Shown here in pieces: positions 1-8,319 of a stretch of DNA of 64,000 nucleotides. Position 1 is the stretch's first letter. Each line of letters begins with the position of its first letter. The notes beneath the pieces are model-generated. The model made no database searches. It saw only the letters and a list, made by a program, of their open reading frames with translations, and was not told where the DNA came from. The stretch is from Kibdelosporangium aridum (GTDB lineage Bacteria > Actinomycetota > Actinomycetes > Mycobacteriales > Pseudonocardiaceae): the NCBI RefSeq assembly GCF_900176515.1, contig NZ_FWXV01000003.1, positions 620,001-684,000 of the forward strand, in the 5' to 3' direction. Both the position numbers and the translations under genes were made by a program.

Positions 1-373
1 CGTTCAGCGTCACGTCCAGCACCCTTGCCCACTCGTCGTCGGTCATGTCCAGCACGGACTTCGTGCCGCCGAGACCGGCGTTGTTGATCATCACGTCGAT
101 CCGGCCGAAGGTGTTCGCCGCGCCGAGCACCAACGCCTGCACCTGCTCCTCGTCGGTCACGTCGCACGTCAGCGCGGCGACCCGGCCGTCGTGCTCGCCT
201 TTCAGCGCGTCCAGTGTCTCGGCCAGCCTGCGCTCGTGGTGGTCGCTGATCACCACGGACGCGCCTTCTTCCAGGCAGCGTCGTGCGGTGGCCGAGCCGA
301 TCCCGGTGCCGGCGGCCGCCGTCACCACGACTGTCTTGCCTTCGAGAAGGTTGTGTCCCTCGGGATAGTTCAT
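1..373 (-). CDS. ipdF: SDR dehydrogenase, IpdF-like (C-terminus outside window)
   Basis: Short-chain dehydrogenase, probably the one acting on the hydroxylated HIP-CoA intermediate in steroid C/D-ring catabolism (IpdF, Rv3559c type). Only the first 124 residues are present; the frame runs off the left edge. Visible are the Rossmann loop TAAAGTGIG (residues 18-26), Asp44 at the end of strand 2 followed by HHERR, and NNAG (97-100). The YxxxK catalytic motif lies outside the window. The ATG at 373 overlaps the TGA of fadE30 (ATGA), so the two are translationally coupled. The pairing with fadE30 matches Rv3559c-Rv3560c, which supports the specific assignment; the family itself is certain. Confidence 0.85.
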   Translation of the reverse strand, partial: MNYPEGHNLLEGKTVVVTAAAGTGIGSATARRCLEEGASVVISDHHERRLAETLDALKGEHDGRVAALTCDVTDEEQVQALVLGAANTFGRIDVMINNAGLGGTKSVLDMTDDEWARVLDVTLN

Positions 374-1515
374 GCGCGAGGTTCCTTCGGCAGGCCGAGC
401 ACACGCTCGGCGATGATGGTGCGTTGGATCTCGTCCGAGCCGCCGTAGATGGTGTCCGCGCGGCTGAACAAGTACAACCGCTGCCACTCGTCCAGGTCAC
501 CGTCCACCGCGACCATCGACTCGGGGCCGCGAACCTGCATCGCGAGCTCGCCCAGCTCACGGTGCCACCGCGCCCACACCAGCTTCGACACTGACGCCTC
601 GTAGCCGGGATCCTTGCGCGACAACGTCCGTAAGGCGTGCGCCCGCATCACCTCGAGACCGATCCACGACCGGGTCAGGCGCTCCTTGATAACCGGGTCA
701 TCGATTGCTCCGTTCCGCTTGGCCAGATCGATCAAGGCGTCCAGTTCCCGCCGGAAACCGACCTGTTGTCCCAATGTCGCCACGCCGCGCTCGAAGGCGA
801 GCGTCGCCATGGCCACCCGCCAGCCGTCGCCGACCTCGCCGACGACCATGTCCTTGGCAGTCCTGGCGTTGTCGAAGAAGACCTCGTTGAACTCCGACGT
901 CCCGGTGAGCTGCCGGATCGGCCGGACCTGCACACCCGGCTGACGCATCGGCACCAGCAGGTACGACAGGCCGTCCCGCCGACGTGACCCTGGTTCGGTA
1001 CGGGCCAGCACGAAACACCAGTCCGCCTCGTGTGCCAACGACGTCCAGACCTTCTGCCCGGTGATCACCCAGTCGTCGCCGTCCACTGTGGCCGTTGTGG
1101 ACACCGACGCCAGGTCGGATCCGGCACCCGGCTCGGAGTACCCCTGGCACCAGAGTTCTTCGACGGCAAGGATCTTCGGCAGGAACCGGCTTTGTTGCTC
1201 CGGCGTGCCGAACGCGATCAACGTCGGGCCGAGCAGCTCCTCCCCGATGTGGTTCACACGCGCAGGCGCGTTGGCCGCCGCGTACTCCTCGTAGAAGATC
1301 ACTTGTTCCTGCGTGCTCACGCCACGGCCGCCGTGCTCCACCGGCCAGCCAAGGCAACTCCAGCCCGCCTTGGCCAGTTTTCGGTCCCACTCCCGGCGCA
1401 ACTCGTACTGCTCGTGCTCACGGCCGGGACCACCGACACCACGCAGTTTCGCGAACTCGCCGCACAGATTGTCCGCGAGCCAGGCGCGCAGCTGTTGACG
1501 GAAGTCGCCGTTCAC
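370..1515 (-). CDS. fadE30: Acyl-CoA dehydrogenase FadE30-like (HIP-CoA pathway)
   Basis: FAD-dependent acyl-CoA dehydrogenase of 381 residues, likely oxidising the propionyl side chain of the hydroxy-HIP-CoA thioester in steroid C/D-ring degradation. The family signature YSEPGAGSDLAS is followed by GQKVWTS, and the C-terminus is IYGGSDEIQR, with Gly where classical short-chain enzymes carry the catalytic Glu. I chose GTG at 1515 (V-N-G-D-F). A GTG at 1536 is also in frame but lies inside the KstR2-type operator. No good Shine-Dalgarno precedes 1515, so a short-leader transcript is possible. It is divergent from fadD3 with 39 bp between start codons and is followed by ipdF with an ATGA overlap. 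Confidence 0.88.
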   Translation of the reverse strand: MNGDFRQQLRAWLADNLCGEFAKLRGVGGPGREHEQYELRREWDRKLAKAGWSCLGWPVEHGGRGVSTQEQVIFYEEYAAANAPARVNHIGEELLGPTLIAFGTPEQQSRFLPKILAVEELWCQGYSEPGAGSDLASVSTTATVDGDDWVITGQKVWTSLAHEADWCFVLARTEPGSRRRDGLSYLLVPMRQPGVQVRPIRQLTGTSEFNEVFFDNARTAKDMVVGEVGDGWRVAMATLAFERGVATLGQQVGFRRELDALIDLAKRNGAIDDPVIKERLTRSWIGLEVMRAHALRTLSRKDPGYEASVSKLVWARWHRELGELAMQVRGPESMVAVDGDLDEWQRLYLFSRADTIYGGSDEIQRTIIAERVLGLPKEPRA

Positions 1516-1529
1516 GTAGGCTAGCCTAC
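1516..1529. promoter_or_regulatory. 14-bp perfect palindrome in the fadE30/fadD3 divergent promoter
   Basis: GTAGGCTAGCCTAC is a perfect dyad, directly upstream of the fadE30 start and sharing two bases with the KstR2-type box. It could be a second operator or an extension of the same one. No regulator can be named. Confidence 0.5.
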
Positions 1530-1541
1530 CAAGCACTTGCT
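1528..1541. promoter_or_regulatory. KstR2-type operator
   Basis: ACCAAGCACTTGCT matches the published KstR2 consensus AnCAAGnnCTTGnT at every fixed position. It sits between divergent fadE30 and fadD3, immediately before the fadD3 Shine-Dalgarno. KstR2 is a TetR repressor released by HIP-CoA in mycobacteria. The regulator gene itself is not in this window. Confidence 0.8.
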
Positions 1542-1554
1542 TGAGGAGGTGAGT

Positions 1555-3009
1555 GTGCGCCGAGAAACCATCCCCGCCGCGCTCCTCGAAGCGGCCGAGC
1601 GCTTCGGTGACGCCGAAGCAGTCGTCGATGGCCAGGTCAGGCTGAGTTTCCGCGAGTTACACAGCCGCGTGATGGCAGTCGCGTACGGCCTTTGGGCAAG
1701 CGGTATCACCCGGGGTGACCGGGTGGCGATCTTCGGGCCGAACACGCATCACTGGGTGACGTCAGCACTCGGTGTGCTCTACGCGGGCGCCACTCTGGTG
1801 CCCATCAACACCCGCTTCACCACGGCGGAGACCCTGGATGTGATCAACCGCAGCGGTGCTCGAGGGTTGTTCGTGGAAGGCGAATTCCTTGGCGTGGACC
1901 GGGAGGCCGACCTGCTGGAAGCCGATGTCACGCTGGCTTCCCGAGTTCGGATCTACCGGATGCCGATGCAGTGGCCGGAAGCCACGTTCGAATCGCCGGT
2001 CGAACCGGACGACGTGGCGGACATTCTCTATACGTCCGGCACCACGGGGCGCAGCAAAGGCGCTATGAGCGCCCACCGGCAGACACTGGCCGTCGCACGG
2101 GCCTGGGCGTCGAGAACAGAGCTGAGTTCGGCTGACCGATACCTCATCGTGAACCCTTTCTTCCACAGCTTTGGGTACAAGGCAGGGATTCTGACGTGCT
2201 TGCTGACCGGAGCGACGATCGTGCCGCAGGCCAAGTTCGATGTCGCCGAGACGATCCGGCTGACCACTCTCGAGCGTATCACCGTTCTGCCGGGCGCGCC
2301 GACGATCTATCAGTCCATTTTGGATCACCCCGCTGACTTTCCTCGAATACGGCTTGCGGTCACAGGTGCGGCAGTCGTGCCCGTCGCATTGGTCGAACGC
2401 ATGCAGAAAGAACTGTGCGACACCGTACTCACCGGATACGGCCTGACCGAGTGTCCTGTTGTGACACTCTGCTCCCCCACGGACGACGCTTCCACTGTAG
2501 CGCACACCGCGGGCCACGCGGCGGCAGGCTGTGAAGTGCGTGTCGCGCCGAACGGTGAAATCCTTGTGCGAGGCCCGAATGTGATGCTGGGCTACCTCGA
2601 CGACCCGGCCGCGACCGCCGAGGCGATCGACGAGGAAGGGTGGCTGCACACCGGCGACGCCGGAAGTCTCGACGCGGCAGGAAATCTGACGATCACCGAC
2701 CGGTTGAAGGACATGTACATCTGCGGCGGGTTCAACGTGTACCCCGCGGAAGTCGAGCAGGCACTCGCCCGGTTGCCAGGGGTCGCGGAGGCGGCGGTGA
2801 TCGGCGTCCCCGACGAGCGGCTCGGCGAGGTCGGCAAGGCCCACATAGTCCGAAAACCGGGCGCTGACCTGTCCGAAGAACAAGTCATCAGTTTTTGTCA
2901 GACCCTCATGGCAAACTTCAAAGTGCCCCGGCGAGTGGAGTTCCTGGCGGCACTGCCGCGCAACCCGTCGGGCAAGGTGCTGAAGCGAGTACTAAGGGGA
3001 GAGTCATGA
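1555..3009 (+). CDS. fadD3: Acyl-CoA synthetase FadD3 (HIP-CoA ligase)
   Basis: ANL-superfamily adenylating enzyme of 484 residues, likely activating HIP (the bicyclic propanoate left after A/B-ring removal) to HIP-CoA. Visible are the AMP-binding P-loop YTSGTTGRSKG, GYGLTE, the hinge TGDAG, and GGFNVYPAEVE, with the C-terminal Lys in PSGKVLK. GTG at 1555 was chosen because GAGGAGG ends five bases upstream; TTG at 1537 overlaps the operator. Slightly shorter than the mycobacterial protein (about 500 residues). The divergent fadE30 partner and the KstR2 box support FadD3 over other FadD proteins. Its TGA overlaps the next start (ATGA). Confidence 0.88.
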   Translation: MRRETIPAALLEAAERFGDAEAVVDGQVRLSFRELHSRVMAVAYGLWASGITRGDRVAIFGPNTHHWVTSALGVLYAGATLVPINTRFTTAETLDVINRSGARGLFVEGEFLGVDREADLLEADVTLASRVRIYRMPMQWPEATFESPVEPDDVADILYTSGTTGRSKGAMSAHRQTLAVARAWASRTELSSADRYLIVNPFFHSFGYKAGILTCLLTGATIVPQAKFDVAETIRLTTLERITVLPGAPTIYQSILDHPADFPRIRLAVTGAAVVPVALVERMQKELCDTVLTGYGLTECPVVTLCSPTDDASTVAHTAGHAAAGCEVRVAPNGEILVRGPNVMLGYLDDPAATAEAIDEEGWLHTGDAGSLDAAGNLTITDRLKDMYICGGFNVYPAEVEQALARLPGVAEAAVIGVPDERLGEVGKAHIVRKPGADLSEEQVISFCQTLMANFKVPRRVEFLAALPRNPSGKVLKRVLRGES

Positions 3010-3836
3010 GCGTCGTCCGCTACGACAAGCAAGGCCCGGTCGCGATCGTCACGATGAACCGGCCGGACTACCGCAACGCGCAGAACTCAGCGATGACATA
3101 TGCGCTGGATTCGGCCTTCACGACGGCGGTGGACGACGCCGAAGTCAAGGTGGTCATCCTTGCCGGAGAAGGAAAGCACTTCTCGGCAGGACACGACATA
3201 GGAACGCCCGAGCGCGACGTCGACGTGTCCTTCGAGCGCAAAGCCGTGATGTGGTGGGACCACGTCGACCGACCCGGCGGAGACCAGCGCTACGCCCGGG
3301 AAATGGAGGTATACCTGGGAATGTGCCGCCGCTGGCGCGAGATTCCCAAGCCCACCATCGCGATGGTGCAGGGTGCGTGCATCGCGGGTGGCCTGATGCT
3401 GGCGTGGGTGTGCGACCTGATCGTCGCCTCGGAGGACGCGTTCTTCTCGGATCCCGTTGTGCGAATGGGGATCCCAGGCGTCGAGTACTTCGCGCACCCC
3501 TGGGTCCTCGGCCCACGCGCGGCGAAAGAGGTGCTCTTCACCGGAGATCGGTTCAGCGCACAGCAAGCCCTAGATTGGGGAATGGTCAACCGAGTCGTGC
3601 CCCGGGAATCATTGACCGAGGAGACGTTACGACTCGCCGGCCGGATCGCCGAGATGCCCCAGTTCGGCCTCGCACTGGCCAAACGCGCGGTGAACCAAGC
3701 AGAAGACCTGATGGGCCTGCGTACGGGGATGGACTCGGTGTTCGGACTGCACCACTTCGCCCACGCCCACAACGCCGAAGTCTCCAAGGACTCCCTCGCA
3801 GGTCTCGACGCCCGTTCCATGAAGGAACGGCAATGA
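3006..3836 (+). CDS. Enoyl-CoA hydratase/isomerase (crotonase family)
   Basis: Crotonase-fold protein of 276 residues. The oxyanion-hole segments GEGKHFSAGHDIG and MVQGACIAGGLMLAWVCDLI are both present. The ATG at 3006 overlaps the fadD3 stop, placing it in the same transcript. A loop with DHVDRPGGDQRY between the two motifs makes it longer than a minimal 255-residue crotonase. Likely a hydratase or ring hydrolase in HIP or side-chain catabolism. I cannot say it is EchA20, which is shorter in Mycobacterium. The gene is followed by 165 bases without a convincing gene or terminator, then fadE31. Confidence 0.85.
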   Translation: MSVVRYDKQGPVAIVTMNRPDYRNAQNSAMTYALDSAFTTAVDDAEVKVVILAGEGKHFSAGHDIGTPERDVDVSFERKAVMWWDHVDRPGGDQRYAREMEVYLGMCRRWREIPKPTIAMVQGACIAGGLMLAWVCDLIVASEDAFFSDPVVRMGIPGVEYFAHPWVLGPRAAKEVLFTGDRFSAQQALDWGMVNRVVPRESLTEETLRLAGRIAEMPQFGLALAKRAVNQAEDLMGLRTGMDSVFGLHHFAHAHNAEVSKDSLAGLDARSMKERQ

Positions 3837-4001
3837 GAGTGTCGAACGCCGTGGTTCGCGTCTGAGGCCCGCGCCTGGCGCGACCGCCGTTTTGGTTCGG
3901 CGATACCACTGCCATTCCGGCGGCAAGTCACCGTGACGAGCACCAATACCCATGGCGTGAGAGGGTTTGCAACCCCGCTCTCCTTCCCGAAATGAGAACC
4001 G

Positions 4002-5114
4002 ATGGATCTCGACCTCGACCCCGCCACCCTGGACTTCCAAGCCGAAGTCCGGACCTGGCTCGCCACGAACGTCCCCGACACGCTGCCCTCAATGGACACA
4101 CCCGAAGGCTTCAAAGCCCATCGCGCCTGGGAGAAGAAGCTCTTCGACGCACAACTGTCCGTGGTCTCGTGGCCCGAGGAGTTCGGCGGCAGGGACGCGT
4201 CCTTACTGCAGTGGGTCGTCTTCGAGGAGGAGTACTACGCTGCCGGTGCACCCGCGCGGGTGAGCCAGAACGGGATTTTCCTGTTGGCGCCTACGCTGTT
4301 CGCGCATGGAACGCCGGAGCAATGCGCGCGGCTGCTGCCCAAAATGGCCAGTGCCGAGGAGGTCTGGGCGCAGGCGTGGTCGGAACCTGAGGCAGGCAGT
4401 GATCTCGCGGCGATCCGGGCGTCGGCGACTCGGGCCGACGGTGGGTGGTTGCTCAGCGGGCAGAAGACGTGGAGTTCCCGTGCGACTTTCGCTGACCGTG
4501 GCTTCGGGTTGTTCCGGACATCCGGGGAAAGACACCGGGGCCTGACGTACTTCATGTTCTCGCTGAAGGCTCCCGGGGTGACCGTTCGGCCGATCAACCA
4601 GTTGGACGGTGAGCCGGGTTTTGCCGAGATCTTCCTCGACGACGTGTTCGTACCCGACGAGGACGTGATCGGGGACGTGGACAACGGCTGGAAGGTCGCG
4701 ATGAGCACGGCCAGCAACGAGCGTGGGCTCTCGTTGCGCAGCCCTGGGCGGTTCCTGGCCACTGCGGGACGCCTGGTCGACCTATGGCACGCGTTGCCCG
4801 ATCCAGCCTTACGCGATCGCGTAGTGGACGCGTGGATCGGTGCCCAGGCGTATCGCTTGTACACGTTTGGGACGGTCACCCGACTGATGGAAGGTGGCAG
4901 TCTCGGCGCGGAGTCCAGTGTGAACAAGTTGTTCTGGTCCGAGTTGGACATCGCCATGCACGAGACGGCCTTGGACTTGCTCGGCGGCGAAGGTGAGGCC
5001 GATGGGCCCTGGCTCGATGGTTACTTGTTCTCGCTCGCCGGACCGATCTACGCGGGCACCAACGAGATCCAACGCAACGTCGTAGCCGAACGGATACTGG
5101 GACTGCCACGATGA
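4002..5114 (+). CDS. fadE31: Acyl-CoA dehydrogenase FadE31-like
   Basis: Acyl-CoA dehydrogenase of 370 residues, recognised as FadE31-like (Rv3562 type), the long subunit of a likely heteromeric enzyme in HIP catabolism. Motifs: FEEEYYAAGAPARVSQNG, AWSEPEAGSDLAA (FAD contact), GQKTWSSRA, and C-terminal IYAGTNEIQRN, where Ala replaces the classical catalytic Glu, as in other steroid-type dehydrogenases. The ATG at 4002 follows a weak ribosome site. The stop overlaps the next start (ATGA), so the two subunits are made together, as in fadE31-fadE32 of Mycobacterium. Confidence 0.85.
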   Translation: MDLDLDPATLDFQAEVRTWLATNVPDTLPSMDTPEGFKAHRAWEKKLFDAQLSVVSWPEEFGGRDASLLQWVVFEEEYYAAGAPARVSQNGIFLLAPTLFAHGTPEQCARLLPKMASAEEVWAQAWSEPEAGSDLAAIRASATRADGGWLLSGQKTWSSRATFADRGFGLFRTSGERHRGLTYFMFSLKAPGVTVRPINQLDGEPGFAEIFLDDVFVPDEDVIGDVDNGWKVAMSTASNERGLSLRSPGRFLATAGRLVDLWHALPDPALRDRVVDAWIGAQAYRLYTFGTVTRLMEGGSLGAESSVNKLFWSELDIAMHETALDLLGGEGEADGPWLDGYLFSLAGPIYAGTNEIQRNVVAERILGLPR

Positions 5115-5977
5115 AATTCGCCCTCTCCCCCGAACAGACCCAGTTCGCGGACATGCTGGACGCGCTGCTGGCCAAATCCGATGTGGCCAGATCCTGGGCA
5201 GCGGGCGACCACGAACCCGGGCTCGCCGTCTGGCGTCACCTGGCGGACCTCGGGGTCACGAGCATCGCGCAGGACGGAGAGCTCATCGACCTCGTGGTCG
5301 CCATGGAGTCCATCGGCTACCATGCACTCCCCGGCCCAGCGATCGAGACCTTGGCCGTGCTGCCTGACCACCTGGACGGTGCGTTACTGGCCACAGTGGC
5401 CATTCCCCCTCATGTGCCGTACGCAGTGGACGCCGATGTCGCCGACCATGTGTTCGTGCTCCAGAACGGAACCCTCTTCACCGCAACCATGGGCAACCGG
5501 GTCAGCTCGGTGGATCCGTGCCGTACGTTGTTCGAAGTAACCGCCACGACCGAGGTCGGTCCGCTGCCTGATGCCTTCGAGCGAGGCGTGTTGGCGTGCT
5601 CAGCACAGCTGCTGGGTGCAGGCCGGGCACTGCTGGCGAAATCCGTCGAGTACGTCAAGCAACGCACTCAGTTCGGCAAGACCATCGGCTCGTTCCAAGC
5701 GGTGAAGCATCACCTGGCGTCAGTCCACGTCGCCCTCGAACTCGCCCGCCCCTTGGTGCACGGCGCCGCGCTCAACGCCGTGCCCGTGTCGGCGGCCAAA
5801 GTCGCGGCAGGTGATGCCGCCTATCGTGCGGCGCGCACCGCACTGCAGGTTCACGGTGCCATCGGCTATACCGTCGAGAACGACCTCAGCCTCTGGTTAT
5901 CCAAGGTCCGCGCCCTGCACTCGGCCTGGGGGACCGGTTCGGTCCACCGTGCCAGGGTGATGGCCAGCCTGAGCTGA
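5111..5977 (+). CDS. Short acyl-CoA dehydrogenase, FadE32/33-like subunit
   Basis: Short acyl-CoA dehydrogenase of 288 residues, typical of the small subunit in steroid-catabolic alpha2beta2 dehydrogenases. It has a reduced middle domain and the conserved helix RTQFGKTIGSFQAVKHHLA. HGAIGYTVENDLSL has Glu at the position proposed as catalytic base in this subfamily. It overlaps the upstream fadE31-like gene by four bases and is probably its partner. Whether it corresponds to FadE32 or FadE33 cannot be decided by eye. A second short subunit with a KstR2-like box lies at 19081-19992. Confidence 0.82.
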   Translation: MKFALSPEQTQFADMLDALLAKSDVARSWAAGDHEPGLAVWRHLADLGVTSIAQDGELIDLVVAMESIGYHALPGPAIETLAVLPDHLDGALLATVAIPPHVPYAVDADVADHVFVLQNGTLFTATMGNRVSSVDPCRTLFEVTATTEVGPLPDAFERGVLACSAQLLGAGRALLAKSVEYVKQRTQFGKTIGSFQAVKHHLASVHVALELARPLVHGAALNAVPVSAAKVAAGDAAYRAARTALQVHGAIGYTVENDLSLWLSKVRALHSAWGTGSVHRARVMASLS

Positions 5978-6011
5978 GTAACGGGTTGGCCGTGAACGGG
6001 CAACTACGTGT

Positions 6012-6590
6012 GTGAGCGAAACGATGGCTAAGGCCGGGCAACCGCCGGATGTGCAGCGCCGGGGTAAGCCGACTGGGCTGGCGGCGGAGTTCGAGCAGAT
6101 CTATCGCGCGCACGTTCAGCACGTCACGGCGTACTTCGCCCGGCGCACCGCGGATCCGCAGACGGTCGCCGATTTGACCGCGGACACGTTTGTGCAGGCG
6201 ATTACGTCCTTCACCGCGTTTGATCCGGCTCGGGGCAGCCCTCGCGGCTGGTTGTACGGCATCGCCCGGCGGGTGTTCGCTCAGCACTGCGAGCGGTTCA
6301 GGCGTGGGCAGGACGTGACCGCGCGATTGGCAGGGCGTCGCGAGCTTGACGTCGACGAGGCCGCGGAACTGGTGGCCCGGATCGACGCGGAACGTGCAGG
6401 ACGAGCTTTGTTCGACGGTATGGCGGAGTTGACACCCGCCGACCGTGAAGCCGTCGAACTCGTTGACATTGTTGGACTCGAGCGCAAGGAAGCGGCCGCC
6501 GCACTCGGCATCTCCACGGGTGCGTTGCGGATCAGGCTGTTCCGGGCTCGGGGCAAATTGCGAAAGACCGTAGGTGAGAACCATGGGTAA
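6012..6590 (+). CDS. ECF-type RNA polymerase sigma factor
   Basis: Sigma-70 family factor of 192 residues without regions 1 and 3. Region 2 spans roughly residues 28-95 (YRAHVQHVTAYFARRT, then GSPRGWLYGIARR). Region 4 is near the C-terminus (TPADREAVELVDIVGLERKEAAAALG, then FRARGKLRK). GTG at 6012 gives the full region 2; an in-frame ATG lies four codons later. The stop overlaps the next gene by eight bases, so the downstream membrane protein is likely its partner. The signal sensed is unknown. Nothing ties it directly to steroid catabolism. Confidence 0.88.
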   Translation: MSETMAKAGQPPDVQRRGKPTGLAAEFEQIYRAHVQHVTAYFARRTADPQTVADLTADTFVQAITSFTAFDPARGSPRGWLYGIARRVFAQHCERFRRGQDVTARLAGRRELDVDEAAELVARIDAERAGRALFDGMAELTPADREAVELVDIVGLERKEAAAALGISTGALRIRLFRARGKLRKTVGENHG

Positions 6591-7098
6591 GTTCGAAGAA
6601 CAGCTGCTCAACGACCTTATGCGGGAACATGGGCCGGACCTGCTGGCGGCCGAGCGCGCAGAGCGGAGATCAAAGCGGCCGACGCGGGTCGCCATGGGTG
6701 TCGCCCTGGTTGGTGGGGTGGCAGCCGCGTTCCTCCTGGCGCCAACTGAGAACCCGGCGCCACCGCAACAGCCACTGGCAGCCCCGCCTGCTCAGCCGAA
6801 GGAAGCGGTAGGGCAAGCCGACAAGCCGACCTATGAGGTGATCGAGAACGCCGACGGCACCGTCACCATCGCTGTGGAGAACGTCAGTGCGGTGGACGCG
6901 CTCAACAAGGAACTGGCGGACAAGAACGTCCCCACCACCGGAGTCCGGTGTGTCCAGGTTGGCCGTATGAGCGAGCCACTGGGCAAGGGCACGGAAATGA
7001 CCATCGAGGAGCTCATCCAGAAAATCAAGGCGACGCACGTCAAGGTCACCAGCGACGCCGACGGCCGGATCACCCTCTACGCGGTGAAGTGCGACTAG
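6583..7098 (+). CDS. Single-pass membrane protein, possible anti-sigma factor
   Basis: Protein of 171 residues translationally overlapped with the ECF sigma gene. There is a charged cytoplasmic N-terminus (about 30 residues), one membrane segment (VAMGVALVGGVAAAFLLA), a Pro/Ala-rich linker, and an extracytoplasmic part with two cysteines. The position fits an anti-sigma factor, but the zinc-binding HxxxCxxC signature of ZAS proteins is absent and the N-terminal domain is very short. ATG at 6583 is preferred over GTG at 6574. Its stop overlaps the convergent esterase stop by four bases. Function is inferred from context only. Confidence 0.6.
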   Translation: MGKFEEQLLNDLMREHGPDLLAAERAERRSKRPTRVAMGVALVGGVAAAFLLAPTENPAPPQQPLAAPPAQPKEAVGQADKPTYEVIENADGTVTIAVENVSAVDALNKELADKNVPTTGVRCVQVGRMSEPLGKGTEMTIEELIQKIKATHVKVTSDADGRITLYAVKCD

Positions 7099-8039
7099 CG
7101 CAACGCCGCGAGCAGCATGGGGAACGATCGATGCAGCGCTCGTTCCCAATACGGCCAGGTGTGCCTGCCGGGACCATAGAAGTCCGTGATCACGCGAACG
7201 TGCTTGGCGCGCAAGCGATCCGCCACGGCAACAGTCTGCTCGCCGAGCAGCTGTTCCAGCCAGTCGAAACTTGAGCCGGGCGGGTCGAGCGGACCGGGTT
7301 CACCGTTGCCTGTGGACAGATAAACCGGGATGCCGCGAAGCCGGCTGGCAAGGTCATACGGGTTGTGGGCGGCCCAGATCTCGGGCTGTGTGGCGGGATC
7401 ACCCCACAAGGCGAAGGGGTCACCGCTGGTCTGCCCGACAATTCCGGTCACAAGGTCAGTCGACCGTTTACCTTGGTAAGTCGTGTGCACGACGCCGCTG
7501 TAGGACGCCGCGGCTTTGAAGAAGCCAGGATGCCTTGCGGCGTAGGACAACGCGCCGAAACCACCCATGGACAGGCCTGCCACCACCCGGTCATGACCCG
7601 ACCGGTATTTGCGCTCAAGCAGGCGCTTGAGCTCGCTGAGGTGGAAGGTCTCCCATGCGGGGCCCTTCAACCAGTCCGAATAGAACCCGGCCGGGCCCGC
7701 CTCGGGCATCACGATGAGGACATTCGTCCGAGCCGTGAAGGCCTCGACATCGGTCTTGTCCGTCCACGAGCGATAGCCAGTATCGCCGTCGCAACAACCG
7801 TGGAGGAGGTACAGCGTCGGCCATTTGCGGTACGGCGCGCGTCGCCAGTCCTTCGGGAGCAGCAACCGGACGCCGACTTCGCGGCCAACGGCTTCGGAAC
7901 GCACGGTCAGCTCAAGCAGCCGTTCGCTGAGTTGTTGCTCCCGAACGACCGTCGCACCGCCGGTCCCCGCCGACGCAGGAACCCCAACGAGAACTCCCCA
8001 TAAAAGCAACAGAGAAAACAACAGTCCCCGGACGTGCAT
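7095..8039 (-). CDS. Secreted alpha/beta-hydrolase esterase (Esterase D/antigen 85-like)
   Basis: Exported hydrolase of 314 residues. ATG at 8039 gives a clean signal peptide (MHVRGLLFSLLLLWGVLVG, cleavage near ASA) and has GGAGGT five bases upstream. The nucleophile elbow GLSMGGFGAL, the oxyanion segment LLHGCCDG, and a C-terminal GRHTWPYW with the catalytic His identify the Esterase D/PF00756 family shared by mycolyltransferases and feruloyl esterases. Substrate cannot be predicted. It may belong to the stimulon of the neighbouring sigma factor but is transcribed toward it. Confidence 0.85.
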   Translation of the reverse strand: MHVRGLLFSLLLLWGVLVGVPASAGTGGATVVREQQLSERLLELTVRSEAVGREVGVRLLLPKDWRRAPYRKWPTLYLLHGCCDGDTGYRSWTDKTDVEAFTARTNVLIVMPEAGPAGFYSDWLKGPAWETFHLSELKRLLERKYRSGHDRVVAGLSMGGFGALSYAARHPGFFKAAASYSGVVHTTYQGKRSTDLVTGIVGQTSGDPFALWGDPATQPEIWAAHNPYDLASRLRGIPVYLSTGNGEPGPLDPPGSSFDWLEQLLGEQTVAVADRLRAKHVRVITDFYGPGRHTWPYWERALHRSFPMLLAALR

Positions 8040-8290
8040 TCGGACCTCCGCTGATGGCCGCAACGGTCAACAAGGTGGTGCACGAGTCCGATGCCGACCG
8101 CTAACGCGTGCACGTCACCGGCGTCTCCTCCCGGTGAGGGATCCGGACATGTTCGCGTCGGCTGCTGACACCGTGTTTCCAACTTGGCTGCCGGGCGGTT
8201 AGCTGTCAACCATGTTGTCGCTGCCGGACAGCACGACTTATTTCGATGTCGCACACACACTGGCCGAACGCCGACCCGGTTGACACAATC

Positions 8291-8305
8291 ACCGGAATGT
8301 CCGGT
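8291..8305. promoter_or_regulatory. Inverted repeat upstream of the BASS transporter
   Basis: ACCGGAATGTCCGGT has perfect 6-bp arms around ATG. It lies 15 bases before the transporter start and just downstream of a TTGACA (8279-8284), so it would overlap the promoter. The cognate regulator is unknown. The rest of the 8040-8319 gap shows nothing recognisable. Confidence 0.45.
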
Positions 8306-8319
8306 TCAGGGAGTGTCCG

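Noticed and set aside
2895..3005. N-terminal extension of the enoyl-CoA hydratase to 2895
   Set aside because: Would lie inside fadD3 and adds a Gly/Ser-rich segment unlike the family; ATG at 3006 fits the overlap pattern.
3834..3866. Ten-codon ORF overlapping the crotonase stop (ATGA)
   Set aside because: Very short, no ribosome site of note and no link to the downstream gene beyond position.
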